From positions 1,178,001 to 1,242,000 of the forward strand of contig JAEOAD010000240.1 in NCBI GenBank assembly GCA_036365145.1: a stretch of DNA of 64,000 nucleotides, in the 5' to 3' direction. The position numbers and the translations under genes were made by a program. Positions 1 to 11,235 of the stretch are shown here, piece by piece. The number at the start of each line of letters is the position of its first letter. Positions within the stretch are counted from its first letter, which is position 1. Source of the stretch: Orientallactaga sibirica (taxonomy: Eukaryota; Chordata; Mammalia; Rodentia; Dipodidae). The notes under the pieces are model-generated. The model made no database searches and had not been told where the DNA came from. It saw only the letters and a program-made list of their open reading frames with translations.

Positions 1-327
1 AGTTGGGGGGTGAGAGGCGTGGAGTCATGACACAGACTCCAGGAGTTGGGTGGAAGCAGCAGAGGGCGAGCTGCTGCAAACTCGATTATTGAGGAAGTAC
101 ACGGAGTTTTAAGGGACTTGACTGGCCAATCATTGTATGGGGTGGTCCCCTTTTTGTGACCAATGACAGCCTGTCTCCAGACAGATCATCTCGTAACAGG
201 TTTCTCATAGCGAGCATGGGACTGTAGCTGTTGTCATGCCAAGCCTGCACAGAATGCCATGTTCACAGAAGCCACTTCCTGGTTTCTCTGCCATGTGGTC
301 TGGTTAGGGCCTGCATTGTGCCATACA
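1..327 (-). repeat. 3' LTR of the ERVK-like provirus (partial)
   Basis: Aligns with 2983-3315 over its whole length. Its inner boundary, read on the minus strand, starts with TG directly after a purine-rich tract. About 50 bp of the LTR lie beyond the window start. It lacks a 5-bp 'aggcc' segment present in the other LTR near 3294. Confidence 0.9.
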
Positions 328-329
328 TA

Positions 330-348
330 TCCTCCTTTTTGTTTTTAT
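330..348 (-). promoter_or_regulatory. Polypurine tract of the provirus
   Basis: On the minus strand a run of A followed by GGAGG lies 3 nt before the TG that opens the 3' LTR. This is the expected place and composition for the primer of plus-strand DNA synthesis in a retrovirus. Confidence 0.7.
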
Positions 349-1114
349 TATTGGCAACCCTGGGAGGCATGGTTCTTTGCCAATCCATTGTTGAACCCAG
401 GCCCCAAGGGATCATCACATGTGACGGTGCCTGTCTTAGGTTGCCCCATCTCCTGGAGTCTTAACTGTCATTGACTAACCTGCCAATCTGGTGAGAAAAC
501 CCAAGGGGTGTGGCTGTTGCCTAGGAGGCATGGGAGGGCCAAGTGGTGGTGGCTCTGTGGCATGCGAATGGTACCAGCAAGCTAGAATCAATGATAGAAC
601 CTGAAAAAGACTGGGGTAGGACAGGTTGTTGGGTGACTGTCGTGAGCTCACCCTTAGCATCATAATTAGTAGCACTGAGTGTCCTTAATGGTAGCAGATC
701 AATGTAATCAAAGGAGTTGCAAAGGAATTTATGGCTGGTTGGAGGGTAGCATTACCATAAGAGGCATTAATAAGCAAAAAAAGCAAAGGTATGGCTAAGG
801 AGAAGTACGTGCTTGAAGGGGGAGGAATACAGCAAAATAGAGTGGCTAAAATAAAGCCTAGGAAAAGTGTGGGAATCTAGGCCCACCACACCAAACAAGT
901 ATGGCCTAAGAACTGTCCAAAATGGTTTCTGGGAAGTGGCAAGTAGGAGAAAAGGAGAAAAGGGGGGAATAAGTTTAAAGTCCTGTATCCGGCTTGAGGG
1001 GTTTGGCATCATCCTCTTCTTCAAGGTCGATCCCTGAGTCAGCGGCTGAACAGATGTTTCTGGCAGGGATCTGTGAAGTTTCTGGAAAGACACAAGCATT
1101 CCCTCGGCCCTGCA

Positions 1115-1860
1115 TTAAAACTTTTGTTTTACAATTAGTTCCTTTAGGGTCTGGTTAGTTTTCTTCACAATGGCTTGTCTTTGTGGGTTGTAGGGGATCC
1201 CAAGGGAGTATTTTATTCCCCAAGATTCCATGAAGGATGTGAATTGGGCAGATGTATATGCAGGGCCATTATCAGTTTTAATTGAACAGGGCACACCCAT
1301 GTCCAACATAGCAGTTTTTGTTGCCTTAATGACATGGGATGCCTTCCCCCTGAGAGAGCAATAGCAAAAGTAAGCTTAGAGTAAGTGTCCACAATGACAT
1401 GGACATATTTGAGGTTACTACAGGAAGGTATGTGGGTAACATCCATCTGCCAGATAGAATTTGGTGTAAAGCCTCTAGGATTGATTGACTCCTTGAGGCT
1501 GTAGGGGACCTAAGGGGGGATGGGGGCACATGCCTTACAGGTACAGGTTAAATGTTTGCATTGGCTAAGCGAGAGTCTGGGGTACAGGGTTCTTAAGTTA
1601 GTCGGGGAAAGATGGAACCTTTGGTGTAAATGTCTAGCTTGTTCTAAAGGTGGCAAGGAAGAGACAGCAATAAATTGTCTACCTGCGAATTCCCATCAGC
1701 TATAAAGTCAGGCAGACCAGTGTGTGAGTGAATGTGCTCAATACTCTGAAGGTGGATGGCCCATTGTATGTAAAAGGACCTGTTCAAAGTAAGAGTCAAT
1801 GCCAGATTCCTGGGCTGCCTTGCGGATGAGAGCCAGATCGGAGAGGGGGATGGGGTACTA
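1115..1860 (-). pseudogene. Retroviral RNase H tail and integrase remnant
   Basis: Translated pieces on the minus strand show the end of an RNase H domain (HxHTGLP and an ADG motif near 1680-1740), then an integrase zinc-binding region with paired His and a CxxC near 1535-1640. The catalytic core follows: MDVTHIP (first Asp, about 1440) and [10 protein letters not shown] (second Asp, about 1270). At the third acidic position the usual GIVER-type motif reads IVKK, so the glutamate is replaced by lysine. Frameshifts split the frame between about 1310 and 1450. Integrase joins viral DNA to host DNA; this copy cannot be active. Region 328-1114 after it holds no recognisable env domain. Confidence 0.85.
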
Positions 1861-1927
1861 AGGCCTGGCTGTTGCCTCTGCCCCTACGTTAACGGGAAGG
1901 CGGTGAAGGGTGGGGCAATGGTGTGTG

Positions 1928-2344
1928 TTAGCAAACTGGCAGCTGCCTGGGTGAGTCCAGGATGGTTGGACAGAGGTCCTTCCAAGGGTAAAGAGGGGGA
2001 GGGGTGGTTGTGAGCGCAACTGCCACAGGCAGTGGTTGTGGGCTGAAAAGGCAGCGGGCTGGTGGTGGTTTGGTTGGTGGTCTTGGGAGGGACGAGATTT
2101 TAAGAGCCAGTTTCAGTTTTTCCTTACAGCTTTTGTTATGGGCAGAAATGACTTTCTCCACAGAGGAGCCTTTAAGCCTGTCAATTATGGCAAGGAGGAT
2201 GGGACTAATCCATGGGGCTAAAATAAGAGTTTCGTCCCAAAAGCCATGGAGGTCCTTTTGTTTCACTTTTAAGCCACATTGCAGGAGGAGGGCCTTAAGA
2301 GCCTGCAATTGCGGTGTCCTCTGATGGGGAGGGAGGTTGCCCAT
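1928..2344 (-). pseudogene. gag N-terminal (matrix-like) fragment of the provirus
   Basis: A 138-codon frame beginning MGNL has the layout of betaretroviral or IAP matrix proteins: a glycine at position 2, a leucine-rich helix followed by GLKVK, then a DLxxFWD stretch and a PW motif, and a proline-rich end. The frame stops at 1928, and RNase H sequence follows within about 100 bp, so the rest of gag, pro and most of RT have been deleted. The start codon overlaps the stop of the upstream leader ORF as TAATG. Family assignment rests on motif resemblance only. Confidence 0.65.
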
Positions 2345-2601
2345 TACGGCTTAGTGGTGTTTGGGGGGGGGGGGCTAGGCTGGGACACTCCTGAATCAAG
2401 GAGACTGAGAAAATAAAAACCCAGATAAAAAATGATAGCCCAAAGGATGATCATGCAAACTACAACTCCCAATGCCAGGGCCAGCTGAGACAAACGGATA
2501 GAATGTTTAGGACCCACATGTCTTGTGCTTAGTGGGGGACTTCCATGGGTCGTTACTCGACAGCCGTATGCCACACGGTGTCTCCAGGGAGGCTCAGCCA
2601 A
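2344..2601 (-). other. Leader ORF with a hydrophobic segment upstream of gag
   Basis: An 85-codon open frame lies between the primer binding site and gag. Residues about 35-67 are strongly hydrophobic and look like one transmembrane helix, and the C-terminus is proline-rich. Its stop codon overlaps the gag start as TAATG. I do not recognise the product. It may be a remnant of an N-terminally extended or membrane-targeted gag, or a chance frame in the leader. Confidence 0.4.
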
Positions 2602-2911
2602 AGGCCTTGCCTTGGTTCCAAAATCGGGCTGGTCAAACCATTATGTGATTTTGCCGGGATGAACCGAGATTGGAGGGGCCGACACAGGCTTTGGGGCCAT
2701 GTGTGTGCCTTCCTAATGGGGGGAAAGGACAAACAAAGGAAAAGGGGGCAGGAGGGGGCTGCCCTCTCACCCTCTGGCAACCGTCAGCACACGGAACAGC
2801 AAGGGGCCTACTCACCGGGCGATCAAGAAGGGGGCGTCTTGCCAAACGCCGAGGGGGCTACTTGCCAATGATCAAGGAGGGGGCATCTCACCAACGCCAA
2901 GGGGGCAGAGG

Positions 2912-2929
2912 GTCCCTGTTCAGGCACCA
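2912..2929 (-). promoter_or_regulatory. Primer binding site, tRNA-Lys type
   Basis: Minus strand reads TGGTGCCTGAACAGGGAC, matching the 3' end complement of tRNA-Lys3 (TGGCGCCCGAACAGGGAC) with two C-to-T changes. It sits three bases from the LTR boundary. Lys primers are typical of betaretrovirus-like elements. Confidence 0.85.
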
Positions 2930-2932
2930 GAT

Positions 2933-3315
2933 GTTGGGGTCCCCCCTAGGGCCAGCCCAGGAGGGACAGCAGGGTCTCTGCTGAGTTGGGGGGTGAGAGG
3001 CGTGGAGTCACGACACAGACTCCAGGAGTTGGGTGGAAGCAGCAGAGGGCGAGCTGCTGCAAACTCGATTATTGAGGAAGTACACGGAGTTTTAAGGGAC
3101 TTGACTGGCCAATCATTGTATGGGGTGGTCCCCTTTTTGTGACCAATGACAGCCTGTCTCCAGACAGATAATCTCATAGCAGGTTTCTTGTAGCGAGCAT
3201 GAGACTGTAGCTGTTGGCATGCCAAGCCTGCACAGAACACCATGTTCACAGAAGCCACTTCCTGGTTTCTCTGCCATGTGGTCTGGTTAGGGCCAGGCCT
3301 GCATTGTGCCATACA
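2933..3315 (-). repeat. 5' LTR of the ERVK-like provirus
   Basis: 383 bp, bounded by TG...CA on either strand, next to the primer binding site on its left. The right end abuts L1 3' UTR sequence that aligns with 11000-11200. Confidence 0.9.
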
Positions 3316-3964
3316 CTTGGCAATAGCCTGTAATGTTTTGGAGGCAACAGGGACCCCTCTGGCCAACAACTTACTGGAAGGTATCCCATCCCTGGCACTG
3401 AAAATTTTCTAGTAATAATCTATGGCTTCTGAATGTACCATTATTCAAAAAAGTAGGTTTTCATATGTCTTATTCAGAATATCTTGAATTTTGATTTACC
3501 TTCCCCTCTGCCCTTCTTTTACACAGTCTCTTCTCTTGGCCCCACCAAGGCCTTTCCTCCTCCCTGTAATCTGTTCTTCTACTTACATATATATAATATC
3601 ATCTCTTAAGTCAATTCTCCTCCCTCCCTTATAGCCTTTTTCTAGCTTATTGGCCTCTGCTACTGATTTTTGGTTGCAGCTCACACACAAGTCTATACAT
3701 TTGTAGCTAGGAGCCACATATGAGAGAGAACACATGATGTTTGGCTTTCTGGGCCTCATTGCTTCACTTAGTATGATACTTTCCAGATCCACCCATTTTC
3801 CTGAAAATTTCATAATTTCATTTTTCTTTATCGCTGAATAGAACTCCATTGCATAAATGTACCATAGCTTTATTATCCATTCATCAGTGGAGGGACATCC
3901 AGGCTGGTTCCATTTCCTAGCTGTTGTAAATAGAGAAGCAATAAACATGGTTGTGAAAGTATCT

Positions 3965-4316
3965 CTAAGGTAGTGAGAAGAGTCATTAGGACATATACCT
4001 AGGAGTGCTATAGCTGGATCATGTGGTAAATCTATTCTTAGCTGTCTCAAGAACCTCCACACTGATTTCCACAATGGCTCTACCAGATTACATCCCCACC
4101 AACAATGTAGAATGGTTCTCCTTTTTCCACATTCTTGCCACTAAGGTAGTGAGAAGAGTCATTAGGATATATGCCCAAGAGTGCTATAGCTGGATCATAT
4201 GGTAAATCTATTTTTAGCTCTCTCAAGAACCTCCACACTGATTTCCACAATGGCTGTAGAATACATTCCTACCAACAGTGTGGAAGGGTTCCCCCTTTTC
4301 CACATCCACGCCAACG
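3965..4316 (-). repeat. Tandem duplication inside L1 ORF2 3' region, period about 176 bp
   Basis: The block starting 'taaggtagtgagaagagtca' at 3966 recurs at 4142 with about 90 percent identity by eye, through the 'cctccacactgatttccaca' stretch. It duplicates part of the ORF2 C-terminal coding region. Confidence 0.85.
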
Positions 4317-5399
4317 TGTATTTTCATTTGTTTTCTTGATCATAGCTATTCTGACAGGAGTAAGATGGAATCTCAAAGTAGTTTTAATTTTCATTTCCCT
4401 GATGGCTATGTATGGAGAACACTTTTTTAGATGTTTATATGCATCTGTATTTCTTCTTCTGAGAACTCTTTATTTATTACATATCCCATTTTTAAAAATT
4501 GGGTTGTTTGATTTCTTATTGTTCTATTTTTTGCGCTTTTTGTATATTCTGGATCTTAATCCTCTGTCAGATGTATAACTGGCAAAGATTTTCTCCCATT
4601 CTGTAGGTTGTCTCTTTGCTGTATTCACAGTGTCCTTTGCTGTACAAAAGCTTTGTAATTTCATGAGATCTCAGTGGTTGATTAGTGGTTTTATTTTTTG
4701 AGCAATTGGGGTTATGTTCAGAAAGTCATTGCCTATGCCAGTATGTTGAAGGGTTTCCCCTATATTTTCCTCTAGCAGTTTCAGAGTTTCAGGTCTGATA
4801 TTTAGATCCATGATCCACCTGGACTTGATTCTTGTGCACGGAAAAAGACAATGATCTATCTTCATCCTTCTACATATGAATATCCAGTTTTCCCAGCATC
4901 ACTTGTTGAAGAGGCTATCTTTTCTCCAATGCATATTTTTGGCATTTTTGTCAAAAAATCAGATGGCTGTAGATGTCTGGATTAATATCTGGGTCCTGTT
5001 CCATTGATTTACTTCTGTTCTTGTGCCAGTACCATGCTGTTTTTGTTACTATGGCTTTGGCTTTGTAATATAACTTAAAATTGGGTATGATGATACCACC
5101 AGCCTGATTTTTCTTGCCCAGAATTGTTTTGGTTATTCGAGGTTTCATGCACATCCATATGAATTTTAGGATTGTTTTTTCTATTTCTGTGAAGAATTCC
5201 ATTGGAATTTGGATGGAGATTGCATTAAATGCGTAGATTGCTTTTGGTAAGATTGACATTTTCATAATATTAATTTTTCCAATCCAAGCACATGAGATGT
5301 CTTTCCATTTCCTTGTGTCTTCTGCAATTTCTCACTTGAATATTTTAAAATTCTCATTGTAGAAATCTTTCACCTCCTTGGTTAAGTTTATTCCAAGGT

Positions 5400-5402
5400 A
5401 CT

Positions 5403-5453
<51 letters not shown>

Positions 5454-5456
5454 TTG
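5400..5456. repeat. (TTTA)n microsatellite
   Basis: About 13 uninterrupted tttattta units inside the L1 ORF2 remnant. Confidence 0.95.
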
Positions 5457-7743
5457 AGGCAATTGTTAATGGGAAAGATTCCCTGATTTCATCCTCTACA
5501 TGTTTGTTGTTAGTTTATAGAAAAGCTGCTGATTTCTGTGTATTTATTTTGTGTCCTGCTATGTTGCTAAAAGTGTTTATCAGCTCTAATAGTTTGCTGG
5601 TAGAGTTTTAGGGTCCTTTATGTATAGAATCATATCATCTGCAAATAATGATAACTTGATATCTTCCTTTCCAATTTGTATGCCTTTTATGAGTATCTCT
5701 TGCCTTATTGCTATAGCTAAGACTTCCAGTACTATATTAAATAAAAGTGGGGACAGTGGACAACCTTGTCTTTACCCTGAATTTAGTGTAAAATCTTCAA
5801 GTTTTTCACCATTTAGTATTATGTTGGCTGTAGGTTTGTCATAAATAGCTTTTATTATGTTGAGATATGTTCCTTCTATTCCGTGTTTTTGTAATACTTT
5901 AACCATGAAGGGATGTTGGATTTTGTTGAATGTCTTTTCTACATGTATTGAGATGATCATGTGATTTTTTTCCTTCAGACAATTTATATGATATATTACA
6001 TTTATCAATTTGTGTATGTTGAACCATCCCTGCATCTCTGGGATGAAGCCTACTTGGTTGGGGTGAATGATCTTTCTGATATGTTCTTGTAATTCTGTTT
6101 GCCAATATTTTGTTGAGAATTTTTGTATCTATGTTCATGAGGCAGATTGGACTGTAATTTTCTTTTTGTTCTGTCTTTGTCTGATTTTGGTATCAGGGTG
6201 ATGCTGGCTTCATAGAAGGAGTTTGGTAGAATCCCTTCCTTTTCTGTGTTATGGAAATGGTTGAGAAGCAGTGGTGTTAGTTCTTCCATGAAGATCTGGT
6301 AAAATTCACCAGTGAATCCATCTGTGCCTGGACTTTTTTTAGTTGGGAGAGTTTTTATAACTGCTTGGATCTCTGTACTTGTTATAGGTTTATTTAAATG
6401 GTTTATCTCATCTTGATTTAATTTTGGTAGGTCATACAAATCAAGGAAATTATCCATTTATTTCAGATTTTTAAACTTAGAGGCATATATATTCTTAAAG
6501 TATGTCCATATAATTTTCTGATTTCTTTGGTATCTGTTGTAATGGTGCCTTTTTCATATTTAATTTTATTAATTTTTGTCTCTTCTCTCTTCTGGTCAGA
6601 TTTGCTAAGGGTTTATTAATCTTGTTTATCCTTTCAAAGAACCAACTCTTTGTTTCATTGATTCTTTGAATTTTTTTTTGTTTCTATTTCATTAATTTTT
6701 GCCCTAATCTTTATTATTTCTTCCTGTCTACTGATTTTGGTTTGCCTTGTTATTCTTTTTCCAAGGCCTTAAGGTGAAGTATTAAATTGTTTACTTGTGA
6801 ACTTTCTAGTTTCTTAATATATACACTTAGAGCTATAAATTTCCTGGTTAGGACATTGCATCCCAAAAGTTTTGGTATGTTGTATTCTCATCATCATTTG
6901 TTTCTATGAATGTATTGATTTACCTTTTAACTTCTTCAATGACCCATTCATCATTCAATAGTGTACTGTTTAGTCTCCATGAATTTCTGTATGCTCTGTA
7001 GTTTTTCTTGTTGTTGATTTGCAGTTTAATTCCATTATGTTCAGATAGAGCAAAAGGGATAATTTCAGTTTTCCTGTATTTGTTAAGATTTGATTTGTGT
7101 CCTAATATATGGTCTATTTTAGAGAATGTTCCATGTGCTGCTGAGAAAAATGTATATTCTGCAGCATTTGGATGGAATATTCTGAATATATCTGTTAGGT
7201 CCATTTGTTCCATGATATCACTTAATACAGATGTCTCTCTCTTTATTTTTTGCTGGGATGAGTGTAGGGTTTTGAATTCACCCACTACTACTGTGTTTGG
7301 TGTTATCTCTGATCTTAAGTCTAATAGTTTTTGTTTTATGAAATTGGGAGCCCAATGTAAGGTGCATGTATGTTTAGCATTGTAATGTCCTTCTGTTGGA
7401 GTGTTCCTTTCATCAGTATAAAATGACCTTCTTTATCTTTCCTCACTAATGTTGGTTTGAAGTCTATCCTGTCAGAAATTAGGATAGCAACCCCTGCTTA
7501 TTTCCTAGGCCCATATGCTTGAAATACTATTTTCCATCCTTTTACCCTAAAAATATGTCTACCTTTTATTGAGAGATGAGTTTCCTGAAGGAAACAGATG
7601 GCAGGATCCTGCCTTTTAATCCAGTCTTCAAGCTTATGTCTTTTGGTTGGGGCATTGAAGCCATTGATATTAAGAGTTATTATTGAAAGATATGTATTTA
7701 TTCTCACCATTCTTCTTGTTTTGTAGTGCTTCCCATTTTCCCT

Positions 7744-8757
7744 TTACTCACTTGTTTTAACTGTTATTTGAGCATGGTTTATTTTTTTTCCTATTCCCTC
7801 CTGTGTGTGTTTTGCTTTCTCTTCAGCGTGAAGGATTCCTTCAAGTATTTTCTGTAGAGCTGTTTTAGTTGTCATAAATTCCTTTAGCCTGTTTTTGTTA
7901 TGGAATGTCCTTATTTCTCCATCAATTTGAATAGATAGTTTTGCAGGATAAAGTAATCTTGGTTGACACTTTTTATCTTTCAGAACTTGGAATACATCAT
8001 TCGAAGCTCTTCTGGCTTTTAAAGTTTGTGTTGAGTAATCTGCTGTGATCCTGATGGGCTTGCCTATAAAGGCCACTTGCTTTATCTCTCTTCCTGCTTT
8101 CAATATATTTTCTTTGGTTTGTATGTTTAGTAGTTTAATTATAACATGGTGAGGAGAGGTTCCTTCTGGGTTTTGTCTGTTTGGTGTTCTAAAAGCTTCT
8201 TGTATCTGCATTGGCATTTCTTTCCAAATTTGGGGAAAATTTTCTTCTATGATTTTGATGAAAAGGCCTACTAAGCCTCTGAATTGAAATTCTTCTCCTA
8301 CTACCATACCCTGAATTCTTATCTTTGATCTTTTCATAGTGTCCTGGATATCTTGGAATTCCCATTCATATCTTTCTATTATCTTGTCTTTCTCTTTGTT
8401 GGAGTGTATTATTTCTGCCACCTGGTCTTCTAGTTAAGGAATTCTGTTCTCTCATTCATCCATTCCACTGGTGAGACTCTCCACAGAGTTTTTTATTTCA
8501 CTGATTGTGTTCTTCAGTGCTAGGATTTCAGCCTGGTTTTTCTTCAGTATTTCTATTTCCTTACTTATGTCCTGTAATGACCATTTTATTTCATTAAGCT
8601 GGTTTCCTGTGTTCTCTTTCCGGAGTTTGTTTTCTCCTTTGAATCATTTCATTTCTTCTTTCACTTCTTTGAGTATAGATAGAATAATTCTTTTGAAGTT
8701 TTCTAGTTTAGATATTCCATTCTCTTCTTCATCCATTCTACTGGTGAGACTTTCCAC

Positions 8758-8788
<31 letters not shown>

Positions 8789-9068
8789 GACTGAGTGTGT
8801 TTTTCAGAGCTAGGATTTCATCCTGTTTTTTTTTTTTTTTTTTCTTCAGTATTTCTATTTCCTTACTCATGTCTTGTAATTACCTCCTTATTTCATTAAG
8901 CTGGGTTCCTGTGTTCTCTGTCAGGAGTGTGTTTTCTTCTGTAATTCCTTTGTTTTCTTCTTTTACTCCTTTGGTTTCTTCTTTGATTTCTTTGAGTATA
9001 GATAAAATCATTTTTGTTTTGAAATATTTGTCAGACCTTTCATCTAAAAAAGTCTCATTGGTGATCAT
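7744..9068 (-). pseudogene. L1 ORF1 (RNA-binding protein) remnant
   Basis: The 225-codon frame at 8421-7744 covers the RRM and C-terminal domain of L1 ORF1p: RIQGM near its start, FPQIWKEM, PHHVIIKLLN, and RITADYS before the C-terminal half. ORF1p is the trimeric nucleic-acid chaperone of the L1 particle. The N-terminal coiled-coil part (8430-9068) is Glu/Lys/Ile-rich and contains an internal duplication with expanded homopolymers, so the frame is broken there. Confidence 0.88.
8457..8990 (-). repeat. Tandem duplication in ORF1 coiled-coil region, period about 274 bp
   Basis: The block beginning 'catccattccactggtgaga' at 8457 recurs at 8731 and continues similarly through 'tttcattaagctgg'. 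The second unit carries expanded T runs at 8765-8788 and 8827-8842. Confidence 0.85.
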
Positions 9069-9749
9069 TTATGATGTATTTATAATTTTTGGTGGGATTG
9101 CATTGTCTGTCTTGATTCTTTGTGTTTTTTGTATTATATTGTAGTGACTTTTGCATCCTGGGTTGATTTGATGCTTGGGTTCTTTACTTATCTGCAGTGT
9201 TCTTAGATGTGGTGATCCACCTTTATATACTTTCAGGATATGAGTTTAAGGTGCCAAGTGTAGCACTTGTACCCCAATCCAACCACAGAAGTAATCCTAG
9301 ATGTTGAGTTTGCTTGCAAACTATTATTCTAGTGGACTGGGTGGGACAATATACTGGCAAATTCTAAACCTCAACTGAGCAATATACATATTCAATAAAA
9401 ACTAGCACAGAGTATGCAAATGTGGGGATTAAAACAAACAGATAACCTTATAAAGCCAAAATCCCTAAGGGTGTGTGTTGCTCTACACCCTTACTCCTGT
9501 CAGCTGGGAGGTAGAGAATTGTGTTCTGAATTGGGTTCCAGGTCAGCTTGGATGTGAATAAGACCCTGCCCCCAATAATGACAGAAGCAAAAGACAAAGG
9601 CCCTATAAATCTGTAAGCATTAAAGGTATCAATATTCAACCCCCCAAGTACAGCTTATTTGAAAATGGTAAAGCCAACCAAAAATATGTAACACATAGCC
9701 TGCCCTGACATGGAAGGAGAGATTAGCACTTCCAATTCAGGCCTATGTA

Positions 9750-11235
9750 CATGTTTGTTTGTTTGTTTTGTTTTGTTATTTATTTATTTATTTTTGCTTT
9801 TTTATTTTTATTGACTTCTTTGATCGTTAGACAGTATCCCATGTTATTTCCCTCCCTCCCCCCACTTTCCCCTTTGAAACTTCACTCTCCATCATATCCT
9901 CTCCCTCTCTCAATCAGTCTCTCTTTTCAGTTTGATGTCATGATCTTTTCCTCCTATTATGATGGTCTTATGTAGGTAGTGTCTCGCTCTGTGAGGTCAT
10001 GGATGTCCAGGCCATTTTGTGTCTGGAGGAGAATGTTGTAAGGAGTCCTACTCTTCCTTTGGCTCTTACATTCTTTCTGCCCCCTCTTCTGCAATGGACC
10101 CTGTGCCTTGGAAGGTAGGTTTGAGATATTTCAGTGCTGAGCACTCCTCTGTCACTTTTTTTTTTTTTTTTTTTTTTGGAGAAAGACACAGAGACAGACA
10201 GAGAGAGTGAGAGGAAAGAGGAAGATAGATAGAGATGGGCATGCCAGCAGCCTCTCAGCTGCTGTGAATGACATCCAGATGTGTGTGCCCCTTGTGGTCA
10301 AGTGCAGCATTGCGCCCTTGTCACTTTGCATCTGGCTAAACATGGGACCTGGAGTTTGGAATCGCTGGAGATTGGAACCAGCGTTCTTAGGCTTAGGAGG
10401 CAGGCACCTTAACCGCTAAGCCATCTCTCCAACCCCTCTGTCACTTCTTCTCAGCACCATGGTGCCTTCTGAATCATCCCAAGGTTGCCACCATCTGAGA
10501 AGAGAAGCTTCTCTAACCAAAAGTGAGAGTAGCATTAATATATGGGTGTGGACATTAAGAGAAGTGCTTAATGAGCAGTTTGGTGAGCATAGTATATACA
10601 TTTATCGAGACTCCAGCAGACATTACACCCTTAGGGCTCATGACTACCCCTGTCGTATGTTTTCAGTATCAGGGATGTGTTCTCTCCCATGGATCAGGCC
10701 TCCAGTCCAATTAGAGAGCAGTTGGTTTCCCCCATAACAGACATGCCACTATTGCACCTGTTGGCTCATTTGGCCTGGCTGGCCAAATTTAAAGCTTGCA
10801 GTGTTCACTGTTGAGTACCTTCACTGGTGTTTTCTCTCTCCCATTGAACTGCATGCAGTGTACCTTTTTCCAACTTTCTGTCAGCTGGTCCTCATGGAGG
10901 AGGCTTTCAGCTCAGCTCCAGCAGGATTTCTCAGTGAACTTGCTACCCAAGTAAGTGGAGTCTTCAGCAATAGGGTCTTACCATCTATTCCTGGTGGGAA
11001 ACCAAGGTCCTCAGCAATGGCCTATAATGTTTTGGGGGTATCTGTGACCTCCCTGGCCAACATCTCACTGGAAGGTATCCCATCCCTGGCATTGAAAATT
11101 TTCTAGTAACAATCTATGGCTTCTGAGTGTTCCATTGTCTAGAAAAGTAGGTTTCCATATGACTTTTTATATCCTCTTAGATTTTGATTAGCCCTCCCTC
11201 CACCGATCCTTTACTCAATCTCTTTACTCAAACCG
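9750..11235 (-). mobile_element. 5'-truncated L1 3' end nested in the larger L1
   Basis: A T-rich tail (minus-strand poly-A) at 9750-9815 is followed by L1 3' UTR reading up to about 11235. The stretch 10990-11200 aligns with 3316-3500 of the host L1's own 3' UTR ('ggaaggtatcccatccctgg'), showing a related family. A SINE at 10158-10434 sits inside it. Confidence 0.75.
10158..10434 (-). repeat. tRNA-derived SINE, type B
   Basis: Minus-strand copy of the family that runs head 'ggctggagagatggcttagc', 'ccaatctccaggtcccacgt', 'gatgcaagggcgcaatg' and a pyrimidine-rich, A-rich tail. Flanking direct repeat 'cctctgtcactt' at both ends marks retroposition. Confidence 0.88.

Larger units (their letters stand above)
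1..3315 (-). mobile_element. Class II (ERVK/betaretrovirus-like) provirus, internally deleted
   Basis: Two near-identical LTRs (1-327, truncated by the window edge, and 2933-3315) flank about 2.6 kb of interior. Read on the minus strand the order is 5' LTR, a Lys-tRNA-type primer binding site, a leader ORF, a gag matrix-like region, an RNase H/integrase remnant, a polypurine tract and the 3' LTR. The rest of gag, protease and most of reverse transcriptase are missing, so it is defective. The LTRs differ by about ten substitutions over roughly 325 bp by eye plus a 5-bp indel, so it is moderately young. The right flank is L1 3' UTR, so the provirus landed in that L1. The left flank and target duplication lie outside the window. 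Confidence 0.88.
3583..7710 (-). pseudogene. L1 ORF2 (endonuclease/reverse transcriptase) remnant
   Basis: The open start at 7710-7498 carries the endonuclease beginning (TLNINGFNAP, then CFLQETHL). At 6920-7285 the endonuclease end reads LSEHNG where SDH is usual, so the catalytic Asp is Glu. Reverse transcriptase pieces follow at 6457-6050 ([13 protein letters not shown]) and 6035-5772, and the FADDM active-site codons are intact at 5645-5631. A TTTA microsatellite (about 5400-5455) interrupts the frame. The C-terminal part (4074-3583) includes EFYSAIKKNEI and PRKPNIMCSLSY. At least eight breaks split the frame. Confidence 0.9.

Noticed and set aside
7008..7385. 125-codon plus-strand open frame
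   Set aside because: Antisense of the L1 endonuclease, which is the recognisable coding strand.
8471..9144. Plus-strand Ser/Phe-rich membrane-like open frames
   Set aside because: Antisense of the L1 ORF1 coiled-coil region; Phe runs come from poly-T.
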